64,000 nt of DNA from the NCBI GenBank assembly GCA_963799365.1, contig CAWCWV010000016.1, positions 186,001-250,000 of the forward strand, in the 5' to 3' direction. Source of the stretch: Marinirhabdus sp963799365 (GTDB lineage: Bacteria > Bacteroidota > Bacteroidia > Flavobacteriales > Flavobacteriaceae). Numbering within the stretch: the stretch's first letter is position 1; each line of letters opens with the position of its first letter. The notes beneath the pieces are model-generated. The model was not told where the DNA came from and searched no databases. It saw only the letters and a program-made list of their open reading frames with translations. Below are positions 45,901 through 53,092 of this stretch, in pieces. A program made the position numbers and the translations under genes.

Positions 45901-46687
45901 AAATGATGGTATTGATGCAGATTTAGATTTTAACCGTGTCAAACAACAATACGCCCATTTCATTCCATCTTTCATTTGGAAGGGATACAACGGTGCTCAA
46001 TTTAAAATTGGCGCAGGATACGAAAACGTAGAAGTTGCAAGGACTTCGGGTCGGTTTTTAGAAACTTTTTTCGTGGCAAATAATCCAGTTTTCGAAGATC
46101 AAGAATTTTTAGTGTATTCGGCTAACTATCATTACAAAAACCAAAATAACAAAACCTATTCCACATTAGGAATGGAAGCTGGTCTTACCGCCACCTTCAA
46201 GGACAATATAAATAATACCAACAACTTTGCAACTTTAGAGCCGCTATTGGCATTTCAGCATAAAATTTCAGCCAATGAAAAGTTAGTTTTGGCAACCAAA
46301 TTTAAAGGAAGAGTCACATTTGGTAATGAATTCGAATTTTATCAAGCAGCGTCAATAGGAGCAAATAATGGTTTACGTGGTTACAGAAACGAGCGATTTA
46401 CCGGTAAACATTATTTCTATCAAAACACAGATTTACGTTATAATTTCAACAGTATTAAAACATCGCTATTACCAATAAGTATTGGTGTTTACGGAGGATT
46501 TGATTACGGGAGAGTTTGGGTTGACGACGATATGGTAAGCGATGTGTCTTTCGACGATGACCAATGGAACACCTCTTATGGCGGTGGTTTTTGGATAGAC
46601 GCTGTTGAATTATTATCAGCTCGATTTGGCCTGTTCAATTCAGATGATGGCCTACGGTTTTCATTTGGTCTAGGTTTTGATTTTTAG
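42986..46687 (+). CDS. Three-part protein: metallophosphoesterase, kinase-like middle, outer-membrane barrel
   Basis: 1233 residues with a short lipoprotein-like N-terminus (FKVLFIFQLILASC). Residues about 30-310 are a calcineurin-like phosphoesterase: IGDAGYFSKD, NNIYSSG, IPGNHDWYSDG, IHHPMFSNGP and SGHENSLQ. Residues about 440-640 have a kinase-like pattern, including LIGDWDRHQDQWRW and RPMPRDRDQAF. The last 350 residues alternate in beta-strands (RGYRNERFTGKHYFYQNTDL, final LRFSFGLGFDF), an outer-membrane barrel of the BamA/surface-antigen type. Such proteins occur in Bacteroidota; substrate unknown. The cyclase gene follows after 11 nt. Confidence 0.82.
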   Translation: MNKFKVLFIFQLILASCATNKLQVRESENEKNDISESQIDHTFYLIGDAGYFSKDSILSNLQSFQNELSKANKNSTAIFLGNNIYSSGMPKKDDKGRQKAESILNNQIATLSNFQGKTIFIPGNHDWYSDGVKGLKRQEDYIEDKVGKNTFQPEKGCPIETVKIGNDIVLIIIDSEWYLTNWDNHPTINDNCDIKTRARFFEEVEDEIKKAIGKTTLIAIHHPMFSNGPHGGSYSFASHLTPLPLVGSVKNLVRKTGGLSLTDMQNTHYNELRKRLITLAQQNKKSIFVSGHENSLQYIVQDNIPQIISGSGSKTTVTKNKLGGLFSYGSLGFARLDTYKDGSSSVSFISSEENQKVFETRVFEADKTNETSAFDENFPTSKKASIYTNEETIASNVYTFLWGERYRKEYSTKIEAPTVNLDTLYGGLKPVKKGGGHQSKSLRLEDANGNQYVMRALRKQAIQYLQTTIFKDQYIDGQFENTATEGLILDVFTGSHPYAPFVIGDLADAIGVYHTNPKLFYIPKQNALEQYNSEFGDELYMIEEHTSEGHNEKASFGFSNKLVSTNDLFEKIEKDESIRIDEAAYIKARLFDMLIGDWDRHQDQWRWIEFKENGETIYRPMPRDRDQAFSKMSDGFVLSTAVALIPTARLLRQYRGDLKDVKGFNIEPYPLDMAFIKNATKADWDDQVAIIQNGITESVIEKAFLNIPAEVRNENVENIKTILQERLKNLTQISDRYFKFVNKFGVITGTNKDDVFIVTANDDGSVLVEAFRKKDRGLTDKFHSKTYDPKLTKELWIYGLDDQDSFVIKGKSKSIKIRLIGGQNNDDYTTDYGKNIVIYDYKSKKNSVENAKKAKIKLTDDYQTNVYDYKKLKTNTNQLIPTLGANPDDGFKLGVSNTFTAYGFERNPFTSKHTVKAEYFFATEGFDFGYAGEFSNVIKKWNLHIDARITSDNFTQNFFGFGNSTPNFESDKNDGIDADLDFNRVKQQYAHFIPSFIWKGYNGAQFKIGAGYENVEVARTSGRFLETFFVANNPVFEDQEFLVYSANYHYKNQNNKTYSTLGMEAGLTATFKDNINNTNNFATLEPLLAFQHKISANEKLVLATKFKGRVTFGNEFEFYQAASIGANNGLRGYRNERFTGKHYFYQNTDLRYNFNSIKTSLLPISIGVYGGFDYGRVWVDDDMVSDVSFDDDQWNTSYGGGFWIDAVELLSARFGLFNSDDGLRFSFGLGFDF

Positions 46688-46698
46688 AAAGAATAAAA

Positions 46699-47745
46699 AT
46701 GAAAAAAATAAGAAGACATCGAGTACTTGTATTGGCATTATCCTTCGCGATAATTGGCATCGGTCAGGTAGCTTATGACTATTTTACTCTTTTGAGCATA
46801 TTGAGTAATGGCACGGCACCATCATATGATTTTTTAGAAGTGCTCTTAATCAACATTGCATCTGCTTTCTTTGGTGGTCTTGTAGCTGGATTTACTCTTA
46901 ACTATATCGATTCAAAATTTAGAGGAAAACCATTTTATTATAGCCTTGCTATAATTATTGCAATGTTTGTTGCGGTTTGGGCCATTCAGAATATCATTTT
47001 AGCTATTGATATTTCAGAGAGCAATGAATTCACGTTCAATTGGCAAGTCAATCCTGGTGATTTAAAAGACATGATGTTCTGGACCTTTATGGTATTGTTA
47101 GGTTACTTTTTCTTACAAATGAGCAACAAGTTTGGTCCAGGAAATCTAATCCCCATTTTCTTAGGGAAGTTTGATAGACCTTTCGAGGAGCAACGTATTT
47201 TTATGTTGCTTGATCTAAAGTCCTCAACTACCATTGCAGAAGAATTAGGGAATATTAAATACCATCTTTTTTTGAAAAAAGTTTTTTCCGATGTTACAAA
47301 TCCTATTTTAAATTCTGGAGGAGAAATTTATCAATACGTAGGCGATGAAATCGTAATCTCTTGGCCAGTTGGTAAAGACAAGAATACTTCAAGGTATGCA
47401 GAGTGCTTTTTTAAGATTCAATCTTTTTTAGAAAGTAAGAAACAAAATTACCTGAATGATTTTGGCGCATTCCCCATCTTCAAGGCTGGAGCACATTTGG
47501 GCGAAGTGACCGTTGGCGAAATAGGTGTCATTAAACGGGACATTACCTATTCAGGGGACATTCTCAATACCGCTGCTCGCATTCAAGGGCTGTGCAACGA
47601 ACTAAACAGTAACCTTTTAATCTCTCAAGACCTTTATGATTATTCAAAGGATATAGAAGATTTTTATGCAACCGAATTTAAAGGGTCGATTCCGTTGACA
47701 GGCAAAAAAGAAGTTTTGAAATTAGTCAGTATTTCAAGTAAATAA
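46699..47745 (+). CDS. Membrane class III adenylate/guanylate-type cyclase
   Basis: 348 residues. Four hydrophobic helices (about 8-28, 48-68, 77-99, 126-142) anchor a C-terminal class III cyclase domain. Metal-binding Asp are in FMLLDLKSST and YVGDEIVISW; the dimer motif is ITYSGDILNTAARIQ, whose NTAAR part holds the transition-state Asn and Arg. The Lys that reads adenine in adenylate cyclases (K-x-I-G-D) is Gln here (IYQYVGDE), so the base used may not be adenine. Followed by a Lys-rich peptide and an HD/Pycsar-effector-like gene, it could be the cyclase of a membrane signalling or defence pair. Confidence 0.85.
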   Translation: MKKIRRHRVLVLALSFAIIGIGQVAYDYFTLLSILSNGTAPSYDFLEVLLINIASAFFGGLVAGFTLNYIDSKFRGKPFYYSLAIIIAMFVAVWAIQNIILAIDISESNEFTFNWQVNPGDLKDMMFWTFMVLLGYFFLQMSNKFGPGNLIPIFLGKFDRPFEEQRIFMLLDLKSSTTIAEELGNIKYHLFLKKVFSDVTNPILNSGGEIYQYVGDEIVISWPVGKDKNTSRYAECFFKIQSFLESKKQNYLNDFGAFPIFKAGAHLGEVTVGEIGVIKRDITYSGDILNTAARIQGLCNELNSNLLISQDLYDYSKDIEDFYATEFKGSIPLTGKKEVLKLVSISSK

Positions 47746-47764
47746 TGATTTGGTAACATGGAAG

Positions 47765-47796
47765 GCCTTTACACATCCATCAAAAAATGGTCTAAA
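47765..47796 (+). promoter_or_regulatory. Island bipartite motif, copy E
   Basis: GCCTTTACACATC, 11 nt, GGTCTAAA, ending 46 nt before the ATG of the small gene at 47843. The weakest of the five copies but with the same spacing as B, C and D. Confidence 0.5.
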
Positions 47797-47842
47797 GTTA
47801 GAAGTCAATAAGGCAAATAACAATTCACTAAATCGTAAAATT

Positions 47843-47959
47843 ATGACCAAAAAAGAAATCATCAAGCAACTTAAAGCAATAATTGCTCAAGAGAAAAAAG
47901 ACAAAAAAGAAAAGAAAGCAAAAAAACTGGAATCTGAAGGTGGTTCAAAAATCGACTGA
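47843..47959 (+). CDS. Lys-rich 38-residue peptide
   Basis: MTKKEIIKQLKAIIAQEKKD then a run of Lys/Glu and ESEGGSKID. One amphipathic helix, strongly basic. The ATG at 47843 was chosen because upstream codons in frame cross motif copy E. A strong hairpin (47982-48017) follows, so it may be a self-contained unit. No family recognised; could be a small regulator or a chance frame. Confidence 0.5.
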   Translation: MTKKEIIKQLKAIIAQEKKDKKEKKAKKLESEGGSKID

Positions 47960-47981
47960 TTCGTAAAATGCTTTTATTCTA

Positions 47982-48017
47982 AATGCGGTTGTTTTCATCA
48001 AATGAGACAACCGCATT
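47982..48017. terminator. Perfect 11-bp hairpin
   Basis: AATGCGGTTGT (47982-47992) and ACAACCGCATT (48007-48017), loop 14 nt. No T-run follows directly, so it may be a terminator or an mRNA-stabilising structure between the peptide and the HD gene. Confidence 0.6.
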
Positions 48018-48078
48018 CTGTTGTTTGGTCAATTTTAAAAATATAATTAGTATGCAACCATAAAACTAGAACATATCT

Positions 48079-49305
48079 ATGAACAATGAATTGATTTTAA
48101 AAGCACAGCAGTTTGTGACCAATCTTCTAACAAAAGAACTCTCTCAAGATTTTACATATCACAACCTGAATCATACCGCCATTGTTGTAGAGGGCATAAT
48201 GACAATAGGTAAAACTGAAAACCTTACTGATGAAGAGATAGAAATCCTACTCATTGCTGGCTGGTTTCACGATACTGGGTATGTTCACACAAAGCTCGAA
48301 CACGAGGAAGAAAGTGTACGAATTGCTACCGATTTCCTTAAAAAATGTAATGCCAACGAAATTATAATATCCAAAGTGAGCGCGTGTATAATGGCGACTA
48401 AAAATGACGTCGTACCAATTGAAAAGCTACATAAGGTCATTCGGGATGCAGATATGTTCCATCTTTCAAAAAGTGAGTACAAACATTTCGCTGAAAATTT
48501 AAGAAAAGAAATTTCGCTAGTCTATGGCAAAAATTATACTGATTTAGAATGGTATAATTCAAACCTCGCTTTTTTGGCCAGTCATCAATATTATACAGAC
48601 TATGCAAAAGAATCCATCTTTGAAAGTAAAGAAAATATCAAAAAGAAAATTAGAAAAAAAGTCAAGAAATTGGAACAAGAAGTAGATTCTAAATTGACTC
48701 AAGAATTAGGTGTGACCGCAGCGGAACTAAAAGAATTGAAAAAGAAACTTCAAAAAATAGAGGGCAGACCTGAAAAAGGCATTGAAACAATGTTTCGATT
48801 AACTTCAAAAAACCATATTGATATTAGCGGAATGGCCGACGGTAAGGCGAATATTCTTATTTCAATCAACACCATCATTATTTCGGTTCTATTAGGATCT
48901 TTGATGCAAAAATTGGACAATAACCAGCACCTTATTCCACCTACAATTATTTTGCTCATTGTCACCTTATCTTCAATAGTCTATTCCGTTTTATCATTAA
49001 GACCGAACATTACGACAGGAAAATTCAAGAAGGAGGACATTGCGAATCAAGACACAAACCTACTGTTTTTTGGTAATTTTCATAAAATGAAACGGGAAGA
49101 TTACCATTGGGGAATGAACCGGCTGATGGAGAATGCGTCATTCTTATATTCCAATCTTATTGATGATATATTCTTCCTTGGTGTTGTGCTCGCGAAGAAG
49201 TACAATTACTTGCGAACAGCTTATAATATTTTTATGTATGGGATTATTATCGCGGTAATATCGTTTGTTATAGCAATTTTATTTTTTGAACAAAGTGCCG
49301 TTTAA
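48079..49305 (+). CDS. HD-domain protein with Pycsar-effector-like (DUF5706) membrane part
   Basis: 408 residues. Residues 1-190: HD phosphohydrolase (HNLNHTAIVVEGI, LLIAGWFHDTGYVHTK, VIRDADMFHLSKSEY). Residues about 195-245: Lys/Glu coiled coil. Residues 245-405: GIETMFRLTSKNHIDISGMA, then DGKANILISINTIIISVL, paired membrane helices and a last one (about 383-402). The second part matches the family named Pycsar effector (DUF5706), membrane proteins opened by cyclic UMP or CMP in Pycsar phage defence. HD-fused versions also occur alone in Bacteroidota. The nearby cyclase (46699) would be the natural partner. Confidence 0.85.
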   Translation: MNNELILKAQQFVTNLLTKELSQDFTYHNLNHTAIVVEGIMTIGKTENLTDEEIEILLIAGWFHDTGYVHTKLEHEEESVRIATDFLKKCNANEIIISKVSACIMATKNDVVPIEKLHKVIRDADMFHLSKSEYKHFAENLRKEISLVYGKNYTDLEWYNSNLAFLASHQYYTDYAKESIFESKENIKKKIRKKVKKLEQEVDSKLTQELGVTAAELKELKKKLQKIEGRPEKGIETMFRLTSKNHIDISGMADGKANILISINTIIISVLLGSLMQKLDNNQHLIPPTIILLIVTLSSIVYSVLSLRPNITTGKFKKEDIANQDTNLLFFGNFHKMKREDYHWGMNRLMENASFLYSNLIDDIFFLGVVLAKKYNYLRTAYNIFMYGIIIAVISFVIAILFFEQSAV

Positions 49306-49331
49306 TATGAGATAAAAAACTACAGAGATTA

Positions 49332-49386
49332 TTGTAAACTTTCGAGTAAAGTACCCATTTTTAGTGTTTTTCTCGAAAGTTTACAA
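49332..49386. promoter_or_regulatory. Inverted repeat, AbiE-type operator copy 1
   Basis: TTGTAAACTTTCGAG (49332-49346) and CTCGAAAGTTTACAA (49372-49386), perfect 15-bp arms separated by 25 nt. Same layout as copy 2 at 49860-49914, which overlaps the abiEi start. Only a 27-codon frame (ATG 49391) follows copy 1. Confidence 0.7.
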
Positions 49387-49488
49387 CAATATGTCGTTGA
49401 ACAATCTCAAATCAGAGGATAGTAAAATTATCATTTTAAAGGCAGATTTGATGCTTTTTAAGGTATTTTTGCTACTATAATGGTAATT

Positions 49489-49815
49489 TTAGAAAGACAC
49501 CTTCTCTTCCAAAATCGTGATCAAATCAGCATCATAGTATTTGTAGATATCAGGAATTCCTAATACGTTAATTTTTGAGTAGTACTTAGAGCCTGTATGC
49601 TTTTTAATTTGGTCTAGATGTTTCTTTTCCATAACATAGACTTTATCAGCCCATTCTAACAAATCTTCAGTTAGCTCAGTCGTTCCTTCTTTTCTGCAAA
49701 TTTTTGTATTTGTTCCTGCACTTTTATACTCGTACTCTGGAAATTTCTCAAAGAAATAGTCTTCAGCCGTTTTAGAGCGTTGTTTGTTTGCTGAGCAGAT
49801 GAAGAGGTATTTCAT
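49489..49815 (-). CDS. Low-molecular-weight protein tyrosine phosphatase-like protein
   Basis: 108 residues. The N-terminal LFICSANKQRSKTAEDYF has the C-x5-R-S phosphate loop (CSANKQRS) of LMW phosphatases and arsenate reductases. It is shorter than the usual 150 residues, but a DPY-like Asp region may be replaced by GIPDIYKYYDAD near the C-terminus. It is the only minus-strand gene in the cargo and lies between the two AbiE-type operators. Could be a phosphatase of a defence or signalling module. Confidence 0.8.
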   Translation of the reverse strand: MKYLFICSANKQRSKTAEDYFFEKFPEYEYKSAGTNTKICRKEGTTELTEDLLEWADKVYVMEKKHLDQIKKHTGSKYYSKINVLGIPDIYKYYDADLITILEEKVSF

Positions 49816-49859
49816 AATGAATTTAAAAGTATATAATTCGGTTTAAATATAAAATATTT

Positions 49860-49914
49860 TAGTAAAGTTTCGAGAAATAGATTAATTTTTACTACTTTTC
49901 TCGAAAATTTACTA
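49860..49914. promoter_or_regulatory. Inverted repeat, AbiE-type operator copy 2
   Basis: TAGTAAAGTTTCGAG (49860-49874) and CTCGAAAATTTACTA (49900-49914), 14 of 15 bases paired, spacer 25 nt. It ends 3 nt before the TTG start of abiEi. AbiEi antitoxins are known to repress their own operon by binding inverted repeats, so this is the likely operator. Confidence 0.75.
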
Positions 49915-49917
49915 CGA

Positions 49918-50712
49918 TTGAACCTGTCAGACTTCATCACCAACCAGTTATCCTTTGAAAATTATGCGTTTACATACGACCAAATTGTTCAAGCATATGT
50001 GGGTAAGTCCGAAACGTCAGTACAAAGCGATTTAAAATATGCCACCCAAAAAGGATACATCATTCCCTTAAGGCATCACTTTTATTTAATTATTCCACCA
50101 CGATATTCAAAATTTGGAAAACTTCCTATCGAGCTATACGTTGATGGCCTATTTAAGTTTTTAAACCGTAATTATTACATAGGCTTATACTCGGCAGCAA
50201 AATTTTATGGTGCTGGGCATCAACAAATTCAAAAGGAGTATGTTTTGCACGACAAAGCACCTTTGTTATCCATCTCTAAAAATGCAATCAATCTTGACTT
50301 TTTTACCGTTTCCAACTGGCCAAGCAAAAATATAATATCAAGAAAAGGAGATGCAGGAATGTTCAGCATATCCAGTCCTTGCTTAACCACCGTTGATTTA
50401 ATTTACCATCAAACTAAGATAGGTGGATTAAATAGAATGCTTTCTGTTTTAGAAGAGCTAACAGAAGAAATGAAATGGGAAGACGCAAAAGATTTACTGT
50501 CTTGGTATCCTCATAAAAGTGTGTTACAACGTTTAGGATTTTTATTAGAAGAAATCAATACCGAATCTGATATAGCTAATCTCATATATGAACATCTAAA
50601 ACTTAAAAAATTCTATCCAGTTTTATTGAGTCCGAGGTCTAGTGAAAAGGCAGGTGCAGTTGATAATAGATGGAAAGTTGATGTAAATATAAAAATGGAA
50701 AGTGATTTATGA
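49918..50712 (+). CDS. abiEi: AbiEi-type antitoxin (type IV)
   Basis: 264 residues from TTG 49918; no ATG is available. The N-terminal winged helix (SFENYAFTYDQIVQAYVGK, SVQSDLKYATQKGYIIPLRH) is followed by the AbiEi body (YYIGLYSAAKFYGAGHQQIQ, RKGDAGMFSISSPCLTTVDL). It neutralises AbiEii and represses the operon. Its stop overlaps the start of abiEii by 4 nt (ATGA), as in other AbiE pairs. Confidence 0.88.
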   Translation: MNLSDFITNQLSFENYAFTYDQIVQAYVGKSETSVQSDLKYATQKGYIIPLRHHFYLIIPPRYSKFGKLPIELYVDGLFKFLNRNYYIGLYSAAKFYGAGHQQIQKEYVLHDKAPLLSISKNAINLDFFTVSNWPSKNIISRKGDAGMFSISSPCLTTVDLIYHQTKIGGLNRMLSVLEELTEEMKWEDAKDLLSWYPHKSVLQRLGFLLEEINTESDIANLIYEHLKLKKFYPVLLSPRSSEKAGAVDNRWKVDVNIKMESDL

Positions 50713-51509
50713 TACCGAGACCTGATATAGCTAAATGGCAAATGCACGCACCTTGGAAAGAATTTTCACAGGTAGAACAAGATTTGGTCATAAGTCGCGC
50801 CCTTGTCGATATATTTTCGGATGAATTTTTAAATGAAAGTCTAGCATTTAGAGGAGGTACAGCACTTCATAAATTGTATTTAAATCCTGCACTACGCTAT
50901 TCCGAAGATATCGATTTGGTTCAAGTTAAACCAGGACCGATAAAACCGATAAAGCAACGCATCGCTGAAGTGGTTACTTTTTTCGAAGAAAAAAGAAGCA
51001 CTAAAATCGGTGGTCACGGTGCAAAGGCGATGTATCGATTTACATCGGAATATGAGAATATTCGACTGCGTTTAAAATTGGAAATCAATTGTAAAGAACA
51101 TTTTAATGTACTGCCTTGGGTTGAATTTCCTTTTGAAGTAAAAAATAATTGGTTTGAAGGTAAAGCAAATATCCGTACCTATAATATCAATGAATTATTA
51201 GGTACAAAATTAAGAGCATTGTATCAAAGAAGTAAAGGAAGGGATTTGTTTGATTTGGATTATTCCAGATTGAACCACAATTTGGATATCCCAACAATTA
51301 TCGATTGTTTCTATGAATATATGAGTGTTTCAGTTGGAAAACCGCCCACCAAAAAAGAGTTTTTACTGAATGTGGAAGAAAAAGAAAATAATCCGGGTTT
51401 TATTGGCGATATGGAAGCCTTATTACGACCCGAAATTAAATATGACCAAAATGCAGCATTTGAATGGCTGAAAAAGGAGATTATTGAGAAACTTAAAAAA
51501 AAAAAATAA
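50709..51509 (+). CDS. abiEii: AbiEii-type nucleotidyltransferase toxin
   Basis: 266 residues. Nucleotidyltransferase motifs: LAFRGGTALHKLYLNPALRY and SEDIDLVQVKPG, followed by the AbiEii signature LLGTKLRALYQRSKGRDLFDLDY. It is a bacteriostatic toxin acting by nucleotidyl transfer, countered by AbiEi, and linked to abortive infection and element stability. Three more genes follow with very short gaps. Confidence 0.9.
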   Translation: MIPRPDIAKWQMHAPWKEFSQVEQDLVISRALVDIFSDEFLNESLAFRGGTALHKLYLNPALRYSEDIDLVQVKPGPIKPIKQRIAEVVTFFEEKRSTKIGGHGAKAMYRFTSEYENIRLRLKLEINCKEHFNVLPWVEFPFEVKNNWFEGKANIRTYNINELLGTKLRALYQRSKGRDLFDLDYSRLNHNLDIPTIIDCFYEYMSVSVGKPPTKKEFLLNVEEKENNPGFIGDMEALLRPEIKYDQNAAFEWLKKEIIEKLKKKK

Positions 51510-51516
51510 AACTATT

Positions 51517-52467
51517 ATGACCAAAATTGAAATCTACACATTACAGTTAAATGATAAAAAATCTGGAAGTAAGATAAAATTTGAAAAAAATATTGCTGAA
51601 AATTTATACAAAGCAATCTTTCAAAAATTTCCAAAATATATAATGGAAGCACCTCCAAAGGATACTTATGGAGATATTATTAAGATTTACTCTATAGAAA
51701 AAAAATCTCAATGGAAAGGGCAATCGACGTATGGAAGAATTAATGGTGTTATAGTTGTTGGTCGTGATAGAGATAAAGAATTAACTTTCACAAATTCTGA
51801 TAAATTAAAAACAGACGCAGGAAAAAAGAAGAAGGGTCTTTCAGTTGATAAACGACATTATTTTGATATAATAATGCCTGTAGGTAAATCCACAGCGTAT
51901 TTAGTGTTAGAAAAAACTGATGGTAAATCATACAAAAAACACATTTTTTCTCTTCTTAGAAAATTTATACCTAGTGTTCAGCCTGGTTTAAAAGTAAATT
52001 TTGAGAAATTTATTGAAAAGGATTTAATTTTGAACTTTTTGGGAAATGGTGAGTATTCAAAACTAGAATTTATCAGAAAAGAAGTTCCATCAGACTCGAT
52101 GACAAGATATTTAGGAGATTATAAGAACAAAGGAAAATATACTTTAAAAACTGCGATAATTTCAGAGGATGAGACTGATTTTCCAGATGAGTTAAAAAAT
52201 GAGATTGTAAACGCAGTAGAAAACAAGCAGACATACTTTACACTACCACAATTAAAAAAGATGGGATTCGAAGAAGGAGAAACAAGTCTTAGAGTATCAA
52301 GTTCTTATGATGGAAGTACTCGTACCATTGACCTCTCTAATACAATGAGAATACAACCAACATATGACATCGAACTCAAAACGGAAGACGATGGTTTTGT
52401 AAAATATGAAGATATGATAATTAAAGTTACAAAATTGCTTCAATCTCTAGATCTAGATATCTTATAA
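51517..52467 (+). CDS. Hypothetical protein, first gene of the AbiE-linked trio
   Basis: 316 residues from ATG 51517, 7 nt after abiEii. No family recognised. It starts TKIEIYTLQLNDKKSGSKI, is Lys-rich and mixed alpha/beta, with INGVIVVGRDRDKELTF, RHYFDIIMPVGKSTAYLVLE and LLRKFIPSVQPGLKVNF. No signal peptide or membrane helix. The next gene, a four-TM protein, starts 1 nt after its stop. Size and pairing recall KwaB of the Kiwa defence system (about 315 residues with a four-TM KwaA), but I see no motif that proves this. Confidence 0.75.
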   Translation: MTKIEIYTLQLNDKKSGSKIKFEKNIAENLYKAIFQKFPKYIMEAPPKDTYGDIIKIYSIEKKSQWKGQSTYGRINGVIVVGRDRDKELTFTNSDKLKTDAGKKKKGLSVDKRHYFDIIMPVGKSTAYLVLEKTDGKSYKKHIFSLLRKFIPSVQPGLKVNFEKFIEKDLILNFLGNGEYSKLEFIRKEVPSDSMTRYLGDYKNKGKYTLKTAIISEDETDFPDELKNEIVNAVENKQTYFTLPQLKKMGFEEGETSLRVSSSYDGSTRTIDLSNTMRIQPTYDIELKTEDDGFVKYEDMIIKVTKLLQSLDLDIL

Positions 52468-52468
52468 T

Positions 52469-53059
52469 TTGGAAAGTTTCAAAATAAATAATCTGCTCAA
52501 ATGTTATGTTAGAATATTTTTCAAAGTCGACTCACTTTGGAAGTTAAATAGGCTGACAAAGAACCTTATCGTACCTTTGGTTATAGCTATAATAATACTG
52601 TATAGTATAGAATCATTAAAAGAAATTAAAGAAGCAATTTCATTAGTCCTCTCGATTTTAATTGGACTCCTCTTCAATTTTGTGAGTAGTTTTTCTAGTA
52701 GGTTAAACTCTGAACATCTAAAGCAAAATGCATCACAAAAAATTAAACGACTAGATCTCATAAAAAATACTTCGGATGGTGCGTTTGTTACAATAGTTTT
52801 ATCTCTTTTAGGTTTAACCATTTTATTATTATTAACATTTATATCAAACAGTGATTATTTCAACCATTTTAATTTAAAAAAATGGATCAATATAGTATTT
52901 GGTTCTATATGTCTTATTGTTCTATATCACATATTTTTGATGATTATTTATATGATAAACCGATTAAGAAAATTGGTGAATGTAGATACAGATCAAGAAA
53001 AAGAATACTTAAAATCAGTTATGAAAAAAGAGCTTGATGAATGGGATTCTCTCGATTAA
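52469..53059 (+). CDS. Four-TM membrane protein, second gene of the AbiE-linked trio
   Basis: 196 residues from TTG 52469. Two hairpins of membrane helices: about 33-48 with 55-75 and 104-126 with 138-162, separated by a charged segment (RLNSEHLKQNASQKIKRL). The C-terminus is acidic and coiled (VDTDQEKEYLKSVMKK). This is the shape of membrane effectors in several defence systems. The tight coupling to the upstream gene suggests joint function. No family assigned. Confidence 0.72.
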   Translation: MESFKINNLLKCYVRIFFKVDSLWKLNRLTKNLIVPLVIAIIILYSIESLKEIKEAISLVLSILIGLLFNFVSSFSSRLNSEHLKQNASQKIKRLDLIKNTSDGAFVTIVLSLLGLTILLLLTFISNSDYFNHFNLKKWINIVFGSICLIVLYHIFLMIIYMINRLRKLVNVDTDQEKEYLKSVMKKELDEWDSLD

Positions 53060-53092
53060 CTCTTAATAAACTTGTAATATGAAAAAAATATT

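Noticed and set aside
49391..49477. Small gene after operator copy 1 (ATG 49391)
   Set aside because: Only 27 or so codons, no similarity to AbiEi or any family I know; kept only as a possible remnant in the operator finding.
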